Assembly (NCBI GenBank): GCA_002409745.1 | Contig: DHOU01000014.1 | Coordinates: 1 to 52,173, forward strand | Origin: Bacteroidales bacterium UBA5382 | Lineage (GTDB): Bacteria > Bacteroidota > Bacteroidia > Bacteroidales > Dysgonomonadaceae | Length of the DNA: 52,173 nucleotides | Direction: 5' to 3' | Part shown: positions 8,562 through 17,509 of the stretch, in pieces | Position numbering within the stretch: position 1 is the stretch's first letter | Layout: each line of letters opens with the position of its first letter | Program-made: the position numbers and the translations under genes | Notes under the pieces: model-generated | Databases searched by the model: none | The model's input: the letters and a program-made list of their open reading frames with translations, nothing else | What the model was told of the DNA's origin: nothing

Positions 8562-9321
8562 TCAATATGCCATTCATGTCTGTGAGGATAAACGGATGCT
8601 CGTCCGTCACGATCATTGTATGTTCTTGTTGCGCCATAAAGCCGCCCTTATCGCCGATGACCGTCCAACCGTCACGAAGCGTCGTGCCGTAAATGGAATC
8701 CGTAGAGATAAATACTTCGACCGCCACGACGGAGTTTTTGCGGAATACCCTTTTGTCGAACGGATCCCGATAGTTAAGCAAGTCCAGCGGCTCTTGGTGC
8801 AAAGCCCGCCCTACGCCATGACCTCCATAATTCTTGACGACTTTGAATCCGTTTTTTTTCGCTTCCGCTTCAATCAGACCGCCGATATCGGCAATGCGCA
8901 CGCCGTCGCGGATGTGCTCGATAGCCTTTTTCAGGATTTCTTTCGATACCCGCACCAGTGTTTGGTGGTGATGAATATCTTTTCCCAACACAAAAGAGCC
9001 TCCGTTGTCGGCCCAAAATCCGTCCAGTTCGGCCGAAACATCGATATTGACTAAATCCCCTTCCTTCAGGATGCGACGATCCGAGGGAATGCCGTGGAAA
9101 AACTCGTTATTCACACAGATACACGTCCATCCGGGAAAACCGTAGGTAGCATGCGGGGCCGACTTTGCGCCGAATTCCGAGAGGCGTTTAGCGCCGTAGA
9201 GATCCAGGTCTTTGGTTGTCATGCCCGGTTTGGCATACTCCCTCATTTCTTTCAGAGTGACGGCAACCGCCTCACTCGCTTTTTGCATTCCTTCGAATTC
9301 GCTTTGATGATGAATTGACAT
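8554..9321 (-). CDS. map: type I methionine aminopeptidase (stand-alone copy)
   Basis: A 255-aa pita-bread-fold metallopeptidase that removes initiator methionine from nascent proteins. The metal ligands are visible: two Asp in NIDVSAELDGFWADNG, His in GGHGVG, Glu in VAVEVFI and Glu in QQEHTMIV. The usual TIEP around the first Glu reads AVEV here, so this is a divergent paralogue rather than the typical housekeeping copy. I chose the ATG at 9321; a frame extension to a TTG at 9342 exists, but the ATG is better placed after the promoter-like TACCTTTGC. It is translationally coupled (8-bp overlap) to the cysteine desulfidase gene. Confidence 0.85.
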   Translation of the reverse strand: MSIHHQSEFEGMQKASEAVAVTLKEMREYAKPGMTTKDLDLYGAKRLSEFGAKSAPHATYGFPGWTCICVNNEFFHGIPSDRRILKEGDLVNIDVSAELDGFWADNGGSFVLGKDIHHHQTLVRVSKEILKKAIEHIRDGVRIADIGGLIEAEAKKNGFKVVKNYGGHGVGRALHQEPLDLLNYRDPFDKRVFRKNSVVAVEVFISTDSIYGTTLRDGWTVIGDKGGFMAQQEHTMIVTDEHPFILTDMNGILNE

Positions 9322-9350
9322 GTTCGTTTTACTTGTAGACAAATGTTCTG

Positions 9351-9358
9351 CAAAGGTA
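9351..9358 (-). promoter_or_regulatory. candidate promoter for map-desulfidase pair
   Basis: Read on the minus strand, TACCTTTG(C) matches the Bacteroidales -7 element including the frequent trailing C. It lies 29 bp upstream of the map ATG. The -33 region has no clear TTTG. Confidence 0.5.
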
Positions 9359-9407
9359 GGTAACTTTGCTTAAATAACGATACTCCGGATAGCATTTTGT
9401 CAACTTT

Positions 9408-10385
9408 TCAACGCGGTTCGTCCTCGTCTTTGGGAGTCGGAATTAATAAATCCGGCTTAAAATACAAGATGATAAAGGGGAGAAGTACGCCCAATAGCAC
9501 CGCAAACATAGCCAGGACAAAAGCATCCAATCCATGACCGTTTCGGAGTATATCATAGAGGGCGTTTGTGCCGAATCCGATGGAAATAAAAATCACATAA
9601 TAGAACGCAAGGGTTTTGAAATAGCTGCTCTTTTGTTCTTTTAGCCTTTTGTCTTTTCTTTGATATTCTTTATGGACAATTTTGTGATACAAGATTTCTC
9701 CAATCATGGAGCCATATAGCCGGAAATCACTTTTCTTTCCGATGGAAACAAACTGGTCGGAGAGTTTTTTTGTCTTATATAATTCAAAATCCGTCCCTTG
9801 AAAAAGCTCCTTGTAACTCGAAAAGATTTCCACTTTATTTTCATTAATCCTAAAGGCTCTTATGATATTGTTTTTCAATCCGGCGAGTCTGTTGGGGTCG
9901 GGATTGGGCGAATACGTATAAATGATGACTCCTTTTAATCTTTTTCGTACTTTATCGCGTATATCCTCGCTCAAGTGCCGGAACAATTCCGTCGATTGAG
10001 TGGCTTCCGTCATAAGATATTCCCGGGCGCTATCTGTTAATTTACCCTCTTTCGATATCCATTGGACATCCGTCCCTTTTCCGGGAGGAATATTCATGAT
10101 AATATCTTTGCACGCACTCTGATTGGTCTTTTCAAAATTAATATCTTGATAATGTACGTCGAGAAGAAGATAATCGGATTCTATTAATTTGTCTTTTACA
10201 GTTTTTTCAAAAAGAGCGTGGTCTGTGAAACGATAATAAGAGGTGTTTTCCGACGCATTCAAATACTCTATTTTTAGCCTGTATTTCGAAAATGCCGCAT
10301 GATCATCCAGCGTGATCATCCTGTTTTTCAATTGTTCTCCTACCACCGGATTATCATCGAGAATTAAAATGTTCAAAGGTTTCAT
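9408..10385 (-). CDS. receiver-like protein with two C-terminal membrane helices
   Basis: This 325-aa protein begins like a response-regulator receiver. NILILDDNPVVGEQL provides the acidic pair D10/D11, and YLLLDVHY provides the candidate phospho-acceptor D76. A strand VIIYTYSP follows at about 153-160, after a long insertion of roughly 70 residues. Residues about 256-276 and 286-309 are hydrophobic and look like two transmembrane helices, ending in a short charged tail rich in Asp and Glu. No DNA-binding or kinase domain is seen and no histidine kinase is adjacent. A membrane-anchored receiver is unusual. Phosphorylation is inference; I do not recognise a named family. Confidence 0.6.
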   Translation of the reverse strand: MKPLNILILDDNPVVGEQLKNRMITLDDHAAFSKYRLKIEYLNASENTSYYRFTDHALFEKTVKDKLIESDYLLLDVHYQDINFEKTNQSACKDIIMNIPPGKGTDVQWISKEGKLTDSAREYLMTEATQSTELFRHLSEDIRDKVRKRLKGVIIYTYSPNPDPNRLAGLKNNIIRAFRINENKVEIFSSYKELFQGTDFELYKTKKLSDQFVSIGKKSDFRLYGSMIGEILYHKIVHKEYQRKDKRLKEQKSSYFKTLAFYYVIFISIGFGTNALYDILRNGHGLDAFVLAMFAVLLGVLLPFIILYFKPDLLIPTPKDEDEPR

Positions 10386-10443
10386 AAAGAGGTTTTATTT
10401 GATTGTTGTTTCTGATCAAATTATCGTTTCTAAATTCTGATCG

Positions 10444-10451
10444 CAAATGTA
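10444..10451 (-). promoter_or_regulatory. candidate promoter for receiver-like gene
   Basis: On the minus strand TACATTTG(C) matches TAnnTTTG, 58 bp upstream of the receiver-like gene's ATG. The rest of the gap to 10756 holds AT-rich sequence with no open frame or RNA gene that I can recognise. Confidence 0.45.
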
Positions 10452-10646
10452 CGTTTTTTTATTTTAGATACGCTTCAACGAGACAAGAAAACGAAGGGGA
10501 GCGAATGATTTTTTTTGTCTATCAACGATAGAAAAATAGCGTATTGTCCGTCCCCGTACTCCTGACATTGGGATAAGTAAGACAATCAGTCGTTTGAATG
10601 CTGAAGTACGAGTCAATGTTAAAGAACATTATCGTGTTTTGACTGT

Positions 10647-10654
10647 TATATTTG
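10647..10654 (+). promoter_or_regulatory. candidate promoter for SDR-dehydrogenase operon
   Basis: TATATTTG matches TAnnTTTG about 100 bp upstream of the SDR gene, within a 370-bp gap between divergent genes. A TTTG lies nearby at 10638 but is too close to serve as the -33 element. Confidence 0.4.
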
Positions 10655-10756
10655 ACATAAACCGCCAAGAAATCAATTAAGAGCTGTTTGAATCAGAATC
10701 AATAAATAAATCAATAAAAATAAGTGTTTTCAAATAAAAAAATAGGAGTTTGATAA

Positions 10757-11407
10757 ATGAAAAAAATCGTTTTAATCGGAGCTACAGGATTTGTAGGCTC
10801 TGCTATCTTGAAAGAAGCCTTAGACAGAGGTTTTAATGTGACTGCAGCCGTAAGGCATCCTGAGAAAATTGAATTACAAGACCCGAATCTGGCGAAGGTG
10901 TCGGTAGATGTCACTTCGGAAGAGGCCGTCGCCACGTTGGCCAAAGGGGCTGATGCGGTTATCAGCGCGTATAATCCCGGATGGAACAATCCGCATATTG
11001 CCGAAGATACCTTAAAGGGATATACGGCCATTATCAATGGTGTGAAAAAGGCGGGTGTCAAGCGCCTGCAAGTGGTCGGAGGGGCCGGAAGCCTTTTGGT
11101 GGCCCCGGGTAAAACGGTGATGGATTCGGGAGCGATACCCTCGGATGTCTTGCCGGCTATAAAGGCGTTGGCGCAGGTGTTGTATGAACAGTTGGTGCCC
11201 GAAAAAGAATTGGATTGGGTGTTCTTCAGTCCGGCAGGGGAGATTAAGCCGGGTGAACGGACCGGCAAGTATCGTTTGGGATTGGATGACCTTATCGTAG
11301 ATGAAAACGGTAAAAGCTCCATCTCCGTGGAGGATTATGCCAAAGCAATGGTGGATGAACTGGAAAAGCCCAAACATCACCATCAACGCTTTACCATCGG
11401 TTATTGA
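10757..11407 (+). CDS. NAD(P)-binding SDR-type oxidoreductase
   Basis: A 216-aa atypical short-chain dehydrogenase with the dinucleotide-binding motif GATGFVG at residues 8-14. The fold proceeds through VSVDVTSEEAV, the helix GADAVISAYNPG and VGGAGSLLV. These NmrA/YhfK-like proteins bind NADH or NADPH and act as small-molecule reductases or redox sensors; the substrate cannot be read from sequence. It starts 33 bp before an aldehyde dehydrogenase gene on the same strand, suggesting a joint role in carbonyl or redox stress. Confidence 0.75.
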   Translation: MKKIVLIGATGFVGSAILKEALDRGFNVTAAVRHPEKIELQDPNLAKVSVDVTSEEAVATLAKGADAVISAYNPGWNNPHIAEDTLKGYTAIINGVKKAGVKRLQVVGGAGSLLVAPGKTVMDSGAIPSDVLPAIKALAQVLYEQLVPEKELDWVFFSPAGEIKPGERTGKYRLGLDDLIVDENGKSSISVEDYAKAMVDELEKPKHHHQRFTIGY

Positions 11408-11439
11408 ACAGTTTCTAAACAAATTTAAAAGAGAATATT

Positions 11440-12825
11440 ATGTCAACTATCAAAACAGTAAATCCGGCGACGGGCCGGACCGAAAAAGAATATCCCGTAA
11501 TGAATGAAAGCCAGATCGAGGCGATCTTTGAAAAAGCTCATCAATCGTTTCAATCATGGCGTAAGACCCCGTTTTCAAAGCGGGCTGCCGTGGTACATAA
11601 AGCCGCCGACCTGTTAAGGGCCCGCAAAGACGAACTCGCCAGACTTTGTTCCATCGAAATGGGCAAACTGCACCGTGAAGCTGTTGCGGAAGTCGAACTC
11701 GCAGCCGCTATTTTCGATTATTATGCCGATAACGGCGAGAAACTCCTTGCCGACCGGCCGCTCGAGGCTGCTCATGGCGAAGCGTTTGTAAGCTACGAAC
11801 CGATTGGCGTCCTTCTGAGTGTACAGCCTTGGAACTTCCCGTTTTATCAAATCGTCCGTTCGGCAGCGCCGAATATCATGGCGGGGAATACGGTGGTTTT
11901 GAAACATGCTTCCAATGTGCCGCAAGAGGCCGAAATCATGGAAAAGATATTGCTTGAAGCGGGAGCTCCCGAAGGAGTGTATACCAACTTGTTTGTCCCC
12001 GGCAGCAAAGTATCGGATTTGGTAGCCGACCCCCGTGTAAAGGCGGTGTCGCTTACCGGCAGCGAAGAGGCGGGAGCCAGTTTCGCGGCGGCGGCAGGAA
12101 AAAGTGTTAAGAAGTCGATGTTGGAACTGGGCGGAAGCGACGCGTTTATCGTCCTCGAAGATGCCGATCTCGACAAAGCGGTTGAGACGGCTGCTTGGGG
12201 CCGTTTGTGGAACGCAGGGCAAGTTTGCTGCTCACCCAAAAGAATTATCGTTTTGGAATCGGTGGCCGATGCCTTTATCAAGAAAGCGAAAGCTATTTAC
12301 GAGAAAGTGGTGGTCGGCGATCCGCTCGATCCCGCCACGCAACTCGCGCCGCTAAGTAGCGAGAAAGCGTTGGAGACTGTTCTTAAGCAAGTCGACAAAG
12401 CGGTCGGGGAAGGTGCCACGTTAGTGTACGGAGGCAAACGCATCGATCGTCCGGGAGCTTTTATAGAGCCTACAATTCTCACGGGAATAAAGAAGGGGAC
12501 GGCGGCCTATTCCGAGGAAATATTCGGCCCGGTACTATGCGTGTATTCCGTTAAGAATGTCGATGAAGCGGTAGAGCTGGCGAATGATACCGAATTTGGA
12601 TTGGGAGGTACGGTTTTCGGTACCGATACGCGTAAAGCGGTAGAGGTAGCACGCAAAATCGATACCGGAATGGTCTATATCAATCACGTTACCGGTATCG
12701 GACCCGAACTTCCGTTCGGCGGCACGAAAAGATCGGGATATGGGCGTGAGCAATCGGCCGATGGAATTTACGAGTTTGTCAATAAAAAACTGATACGCGT
12801 TACCACACCCGACGCGGCTTATTGA
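11440..12825 (+). CDS. NAD(P)-dependent succinate-semialdehyde dehydrogenase family protein
   Basis: A 461-aa aldehyde dehydrogenase. The nucleophile is C263 in NAGQVC and the general base is E229 in LELGGSD. The cofactor-site segment SVQPWNFPFYQ and the C-terminal LPFGGTKRSGYGRE are typical. The sequence fits the GabD/YneI-like succinate-semialdehyde dehydrogenase subgroup, which oxidises the semialdehyde to succinate; related aliphatic aldehydes are possible. It sits between an SDR gene and an aldo/keto reductase gene, so a small aldehyde-handling cluster is plausible. No GABA transaminase is nearby to support a GABA pathway. Confidence 0.85.
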   Translation: MSTIKTVNPATGRTEKEYPVMNESQIEAIFEKAHQSFQSWRKTPFSKRAAVVHKAADLLRARKDELARLCSIEMGKLHREAVAEVELAAAIFDYYADNGEKLLADRPLEAAHGEAFVSYEPIGVLLSVQPWNFPFYQIVRSAAPNIMAGNTVVLKHASNVPQEAEIMEKILLEAGAPEGVYTNLFVPGSKVSDLVADPRVKAVSLTGSEEAGASFAAAAGKSVKKSMLELGGSDAFIVLEDADLDKAVETAAWGRLWNAGQVCCSPKRIIVLESVADAFIKKAKAIYEKVVVGDPLDPATQLAPLSSEKALETVLKQVDKAVGEGATLVYGGKRIDRPGAFIEPTILTGIKKGTAAYSEEIFGPVLCVYSVKNVDEAVELANDTEFGLGGTVFGTDTRKAVEVARKIDTGMVYINHVTGIGPELPFGGTKRSGYGREQSADGIYEFVNKKLIRVTTPDAAY

Positions 12826-12839
12826 CATCCGGTAGAAGT

Positions 12840-12896
12840 GTGATGCGCCCGGCCTTTGACGGCTACCGTTCAGACGGCTGGGCGGATCACTTTTTT
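12840..12896 (+). terminator. intrinsic terminator after aldehyde dehydrogenase
   Basis: The arms gtgatgcgcccggcc (12840-12854) and ggctgggcggatcac (12876-12890) pair at 13 of 15 positions and are followed directly by six T. An inner hairpin may form in the 21-nt loop. It should separate the dehydrogenase transcript from the following aldo/keto reductase gene. Confidence 0.75.
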
Positions 12897-12931
12897 CATT
12901 ACATAATCATTTTAAATTCAATAAATATAAG

Positions 12932-13879
12932 ATGGCAAAAAAGACAACAATCAAAAACACTGATTTAGAGATCGCCCCGATTGTGTTCGGAGGAAATGTA
13001 TTCAGTTGGACATTGGATGAGAAACGTTCGTTTGAAATACTCGACGAATTCTTCAACCACGGATTTAATTTTATCGATACCGCCGATATCTATTCATGGT
13101 GGATCACCGGTGAAATCGGAGGATCTGAAGCGATTATCGGTAAGTGGATGAAAGCCCGGGGAAACCGCGATAAGGTGATTATCGGTACGAAAGTCGGGTC
13201 GGAAGCGAAAGAACGTCCGCACGACATCAGCCGAAAACATATCCTGAAGTCCGTCGATGAGTCGCTGCAACGTTTGCAGACGGATTATATCGATTTGTAT
13301 TATACGCATTTCGATGACGATAAGACGCCCGTGGAAGAAACGCTGGCAACTTACGACGAGATCGTGAAAGCGGGCAAAGTACGCTATATTGCCGCTTCGA
13401 ATGTTTCTCCCGAAAGATTGACCGCTTCGTTCGAGGCTTCGGAAAAAAACGGATTTCCCCAATATGTTGCCCTGCAACCGCATTATAATCTGGTGGAAAG
13501 GACGAAGTATGAAACCGAATACTTGTCATTAGTGGAAAAATACAATTTGAGTGTATTCCCTTACTTTTCATTGGCTGCAGGATTCCTGACGGGGAAGTAT
13601 CGTTCGGAAGCCGATATCAAAAAGAGCGTGCGGGGAGAAGGAGCAAAACGATATCTCAACGAAAAGGGATTGGGCGTACTGGCCGCTTTGGATGAAGTGT
13701 CGAAGAAGCACGGCAGCAATCCGGCCACCGTTTCGTTGGCATGGCTGTTGGCGCAGCCCTCGATAACGGCTCCGATTGTAAGCGCCACGAGCCATAATCA
13801 ATTGAAAACGTTGTTCGAGGCTCCCGAATTGAAACTGGATACACACGATTTGGATTTGCTGGATAGCGCGAGCAAATAA
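12932..13879 (+). CDS. aldo/keto reductase
   Basis: A 315-aa cytoplasmic TIM-barrel NADPH-dependent reductase of aldehydes and ketones. The catalytic tetrad is visible: D49 and Y54 in DTADIY, K87 in IGTKVGS and H126 in YYTHFDD. The C-terminal ATSHNQL segment fits the cofactor-binding loop. Length is normal. A hairpin terminator separates it from the upstream dehydrogenase, so it may have its own promoter, although no clear TAnnTTTG is seen in the 106-bp gap. Substrate unknown. Confidence 0.85.
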   Translation: MAKKTTIKNTDLEIAPIVFGGNVFSWTLDEKRSFEILDEFFNHGFNFIDTADIYSWWITGEIGGSEAIIGKWMKARGNRDKVIIGTKVGSEAKERPHDISRKHILKSVDESLQRLQTDYIDLYYTHFDDDKTPVEETLATYDEIVKAGKVRYIAASNVSPERLTASFEASEKNGFPQYVALQPHYNLVERTKYETEYLSLVEKYNLSVFPYFSLAAGFLTGKYRSEADIKKSVRGEGAKRYLNEKGLGVLAALDEVSKKHGSNPATVSLAWLLAQPSITAPIVSATSHNQLKTLFEAPELKLDTHDLDLLDSASK

Positions 13880-13944
13880 CAGGTCTGTCTTCCGGACACT
13901 ATTGAATGACTCCGGGCCATTAAATAATGACTCGGAGCCATTCC

Positions 13945-13974
13945 GGAGTGTCTCCCGGACACTCCTCTTTTACA
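13945..13974 (+). terminator. intrinsic terminator of aldo/keto reductase
   Basis: A perfect 8-bp stem, ggagtgtc and gacactcc with loop tcccg (13945-13965), is followed by tctttt. It lies in the gap between the aldo/keto reductase gene and the convergent AraC gene. Two further copies of related short palindromic words (gactccgggccatt, gactcggagccatt) precede it. Confidence 0.6.
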
Positions 13975-13982
13975 AAAAGATT

Positions 13983-14876
13983 CTATTCAGTGATTTCTCT
14001 CACTTTTGTTCCACTTTCCCGATATTGGAGAGGGGTCATTTTTGTATGCTGTTTAAAGAAACGACAAAACAAAGAAGCATCGGCAAAATTAAGATCATCC
14101 GATATTTCTGTGATAGTGAATGCCGTCGTTTTTAACAGTATTTTTGCTGAAACGATCACGGCATCATTTATCCATTCGTGCACTGATTTGCCGGTCGTTT
14201 TTTTTAATATGGTTGTTAAATATTTAGGGCTTAAGCATAACTTATCGGCGTAAAAAGATATTCTGCGTTCTTCCTTATGATGATTTTTGAGTAACCTGTA
14301 AAAGTGTTTTACCAAGTATTCCGCATGAGTATTGGCATTTTTTATTTGCTCCGAAGTTAAATACAAAGCCCCAATTTCGGTAATCAATGCAAAGAGGAGG
14401 GATTTAGTTATTTCTTGCCGGTATGGATGATCCTTCCGATTATATTGTTCCACAATAAAAGAATGATACTTTAATATATTACTTGCCTCGGAGGAAGGAA
14501 CATCAATACAGGGAGTATTTTCGATCTTGTCGAGGATACTGAAATTGGAAACTAATGGAAGATCGGAGACAAAATCAAAAGTGAAATAAAGCGATTCGGT
14601 GGTAAAGTCTCCGCTTATATCGATCGGTTCAATAATCCGGTTAGGAAAAATGGTCACGATGCTATTGGGAGAAACGAAAAACTCTTGAAAATTAATCTTT
14701 ATTACAGCATACCCTTTTGTACATATCGAAAAACCGATGGCGTTTTCTAAATAATGCGGGTATTCCAAAAAAATATCAGGGAGGCGCCATTTTACATCGG
14801 ATATGGAAAAATTTTTCACTCCGAATAACGCTTCTATGCCTTCAACCGTGAATGCTTTTGCTTTTATTGTTTCCAT
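13983..14876 (-). CDS. AraC family transcriptional regulator (next to KAS III/exporter operon)
   Basis: A 297-aa regulator with an N-terminal effector or dimerisation domain (residues about 1-185). The C-terminal AraC double helix-turn-helix occupies about 195-290: ISFYADKLCLSPKYLTTILKKTTGKSVHEWI, then ITEISDDLNFADASLFCRFFKQHTKMTPLQYR. It is divergent from the KAS III/ABC exporter operon across a 143-bp gap containing two copies of TGATTCCTATC. It is therefore the obvious candidate regulator of that operon. The neighbouring aldo/keto reductase gene is convergent and less likely to be a target. Confidence 0.85.
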   Translation of the reverse strand: METIKAKAFTVEGIEALFGVKNFSISDVKWRLPDIFLEYPHYLENAIGFSICTKGYAVIKINFQEFFVSPNSIVTIFPNRIIEPIDISGDFTTESLYFTFDFVSDLPLVSNFSILDKIENTPCIDVPSSEASNILKYHSFIVEQYNRKDHPYRQEITKSLLFALITEIGALYLTSEQIKNANTHAEYLVKHFYRLLKNHHKEERRISFYADKLCLSPKYLTTILKKTTGKSVHEWINDAVIVSAKILLKTTAFTITEISDDLNFADASLFCRFFKQHTKMTPLQYRESGTKVREITE

Positions 14877-14893
14877 TCTTATAATATAGAATT

Positions 14894-14901
14894 CAAAAAT
14901 A
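14894..14901 (-). promoter_or_regulatory. candidate promoter of AraC gene
   Basis: On the minus strand TATTTTTG matches TAnnTTTG 18 bp before the AraC start, giving a very short leader. The region is AT-rich, so chance matches are possible. Confidence 0.4.
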
Positions 14902-14949
14902 ATAGTTTTTATTCAAACTTTGAATGAGAACCGACTTTTTGCACATAAT

Positions 14950-14977
14950 TGATTCCTATCGGTCAATGATTCCTATC
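14950..14977 (+). promoter_or_regulatory. candidate operator: two direct TGATTCCTATC repeats
   Basis: An 11-bp word, TGATTCCTATC, occurs exactly twice (14950-14960 and 14967-14977) with a 17-bp period, between the AraC gene and the KAS III operon. Directly downstream TTCCTTTG (14989-14996) resembles the TAnnTTTG -7 element with one mismatch. Paired direct repeats just upstream of a promoter are the usual layout for an AraC-type activator. Confidence 0.55.
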
Positions 14978-15019
14978 TGAAAAGCCGTTTCCTTTGTGAT
15001 AAAATTTAAAATTTATTTT

Positions 15020-16174
15020 ATGGAAACAGTAAAATTATCATTTACTAATAATGTCTATATAAATCGGATTTCCTCTTTTCTTCCTAATAAACCGGTGAAT
15101 AATAACGAAATTGAATTATATTTAGGTAAGATACATGGGAATTCCTCCCGTGCACGTAGTATTATATTAAGGCAAAATAAAATTAAAACGAGGTATTATG
15201 CACTGAATACGAATCAGAAAGTGACCCATTCAAATGCCGAACTTGCAAAAAATGCTATTTCAATGCTGTTTGATGATGATGTTCTACAATTTGATGTTCT
15301 CGCTTGTGCAACTTCTAATTCGGATCTTATTATTCCTTCTCATGCTTCAATGGTTCATGGATTACTGAAGATGAACTCTGTGGAATTATATTCTTTATCA
15401 GGTGTTTGTTTAACAGGAATTCAGGCTTTAAAAATTATTTATACCTTTATACTTGCCGGATTCGCGCAAAAAGGAGTTTGCTGTGCCTCGGAATTAGCTT
15501 CGGCAGCTTTACTATCTAAGAATTATGAATATGAATATGAACATTTGAATAATGTAGAGGCGAATCCTTACATTGCATTTGAAAAAGATTTTTTACGATT
15601 TATGTTATCTGATGGTGCAGGGGCATTTCTTATAGAGCGCAATCCTAATCCTAAAAGCCTTTCTTTAAGAATTGAATGGATTGAAATGACGTCTTATGCA
15701 AATGAGTTACCGGTATGCATGTATTCCGGTGGGGAAATTCAATCTGATGGATATGTAAAAGGATGGAAAGAATTTGAAACTGTTGAATTAATGGAACGTT
15801 CCATTCTAATGATAAAACAGGATATAAGAGTTTTAAAAAAATATGCAATAAAATATTGGGTTAACCATATTGCTTCTGTGTTATCAAAACATCATGTCGA
15901 TACGCAAAAAATAGATTATGTCATTCCTCATGTATCTTCTATGTTCTTTTACGATTTGTTGGATGAAGAACTGAAGAATAGGAATATAGATATACCTACA
16001 AATAAATGGTTTACTAATCTTACATCTGTAGGAAATGTAGGTTCGGCATCTATTTATATTGCTTTGGATGAATTATATCATTCTGAAAAATTAAAGAAAG
16101 GGGAAACTGTTCTGCTGCTAGTACCTGAGAGTGGAAGGTTTTCTTATGGAACAGTATTGTTGACGGTTGTATGA
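15020..16174 (+). CDS. KAS III-like beta-ketoacyl synthase (StlD/DarB-like)
   Basis: A 384-aa thiolase-fold enzyme that should condense an acyl-thioester with a malonyl- or ketoacyl-ACP. The Cys-His-Asn triad is C130 in SGVCLTG, H304 in VIPHVSS and N339 in SVGNVGSAS. The N-terminal INRISSFLPNKPVNNNEI and RQNKIKTRYYAL recall StlD/DarB synthases of dialkylresorcinol pathways. No DarA-type aromatase or acyl carrier protein is nearby. I start it at the ATG at 15020: the longer form would begin with GTG inside the likely promoter. The gene is visibly more AT-rich than its neighbours, suggesting separate acquisition. It heads an operon with an ABC exporter, so its product may be the exported molecule. 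Confidence 0.75.
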   Translation: METVKLSFTNNVYINRISSFLPNKPVNNNEIELYLGKIHGNSSRARSIILRQNKIKTRYYALNTNQKVTHSNAELAKNAISMLFDDDVLQFDVLACATSNSDLIIPSHASMVHGLLKMNSVELYSLSGVCLTGIQALKIIYTFILAGFAQKGVCCASELASAALLSKNYEYEYEHLNNVEANPYIAFEKDFLRFMLSDGAGAFLIERNPNPKSLSLRIEWIEMTSYANELPVCMYSGGEIQSDGYVKGWKEFETVELMERSILMIKQDIRVLKKYAIKYWVNHIASVLSKHHVDTQKIDYVIPHVSSMFFYDLLDEELKNRNIDIPTNKWFTNLTSVGNVGSASIYIALDELYHSEKLKKGETVLLLVPESGRFSYGTVLLTVV

Positions 16175-16201
16175 AAATTGGCAACCTATGTCTTATTGAA
16201 T

Positions 16202-17491
16202 ATGAAGGATTTTTTTCTGATTGTTTCATTCTTATGGCTCGTTTGTCTGCCGTTTCCGCTCAGAGCACAATCTGTTCTGACCCTCGATACTTGTCGTCAA
16301 CTTGCCGTAAAAAACTATCCGCTTATCCAACAATATGGGTTGATTGATAAAATTGAACAGAAAACGCTGAGCACTATCGGCAAAAGTTATTTACCGCAAA
16401 TCTCTTTAGGCGCACAAGTTTCTTATCAAAGCGATGTTACCGAAATCTCACTGGACTTGCCCTCCGAATTGGCTTCTGTTTTCGAGTTCCCAACTTTAAA
16501 TAAAGATCAATACCGTGCGAACCTCGAGGCAATACAAATAATTTGGGACGGCGGAAGGATAGCTTCCCAAAAAAATATCGCAAAAGCCGTAAACGATGTG
16601 CAGCGTCAGGAAATCAAGCTGTCTCTTTATGCCGTGAAAGCACAGGTTGACAAACTTTTTTTCGGCATACTCGCATTAGACGAGCAGCTTAAAGTCCTTG
16701 ATTTGGTTAAAAATGAGTTAGAAGAAAATAGAAAAACGGTGCAGTCTCATATCACAAACGGACTGGCCACGCAAACCGATCTTGATTTGGTGGATGTAGA
16801 AGTGCTCAACCTTGAACAAAACAGGATGGAACAAAAATCTATCCGTCAAAGTATGACTCATATACTCGAATTGCTTATCCATACAAATATAGAAAACGAC
16901 ACGAAATTCATTAAACCGTCTGAGGAACCCGTTACGCAAGGCGTTTTATCTCGTCCCGAATTGCGTTCTTTCGATTTGAACAACACCCTTTACAAAAGGC
17001 AATATCAGGTTGTGTTGTCTAAAAACAGACCGAATATTGGGTTGTTCGCTCAAGGAGGGTATGGACGCCCGGGATTGAATATCCTTGAAAATAAATTTAA
17101 TTTTTATGCCGTCGGAGGGATAAGGTTAACCTGGAATTTAAGTAACCTTTATTCGAAAAAGAATGAACTTCAGACGATTCAAGAGAAGAAAGAAATGCTG
17201 GATGTTCAACGGGAGACATTCTTGTTCAATACCGGGCTAGAGCTGGTTAAACAGTATGGTGAAATCCGGAAGTTGAAGGAAATGGTAAAGAAAGACGATG
17301 AAATAATCGCGTTAAGAAACCGGATAAAACAAGTCGGCGAAAGTAAATATAAAAACGGGATCTATCGTCTGACGGATTTGTTACGAGATATCACATCCGA
17401 AAATCAGGCTCGTCAAATCAGGTCGCTTCATGAAATTCAGTATCTAATGAGCATCCAAAACTACAAACATATTCAAGGTGCCGAAAAGTAA
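16202..17491 (+). CDS. TolC family outer membrane efflux protein
   Basis: A 429-aa outer-membrane channel protein of the TolC superfamily. A signal peptide (MKDFFLIVSFLWLVCLPFPLRAQS) is followed by LTLDTCRQLAVKNYPLIQ, a typical start of the first helical repeat. Long amphipathic helices alternate with short beta segments, and a second repeat begins near residue 250. The ATG at 16202 is chosen because it starts the signal peptide; the open frame extends upstream only to a TTG. It follows the KAS III gene by 27 bp and precedes the adaptor gene, giving a complete inner-to-outer membrane export path. Confidence 0.8.
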   Translation: MKDFFLIVSFLWLVCLPFPLRAQSVLTLDTCRQLAVKNYPLIQQYGLIDKIEQKTLSTIGKSYLPQISLGAQVSYQSDVTEISLDLPSELASVFEFPTLNKDQYRANLEAIQIIWDGGRIASQKNIAKAVNDVQRQEIKLSLYAVKAQVDKLFFGILALDEQLKVLDLVKNELEENRKTVQSHITNGLATQTDLDLVDVEVLNLEQNRMEQKSIRQSMTHILELLIHTNIENDTKFIKPSEEPVTQGVLSRPELRSFDLNNTLYKRQYQVVLSKNRPNIGLFAQGGYGRPGLNILENKFNFYAVGGIRLTWNLSNLYSKKNELQTIQEKKEMLDVQRETFLFNTGLELVKQYGEIRKLKEMVKKDDEIIALRNRIKQVGESKYKNGIYRLTDLLRDITSENQARQIRSLHEIQYLMSIQNYKHIQGAEK

Positions 17492-17509
17492 AAGACCGTA
17501 ACAGATAAA

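Noticed and set aside
14996..15019. GTG start 24 bp upstream for the KAS III gene
   Set aside because: It would lie in the likely promoter, and homologous sequence appears to begin at METVKL or later.
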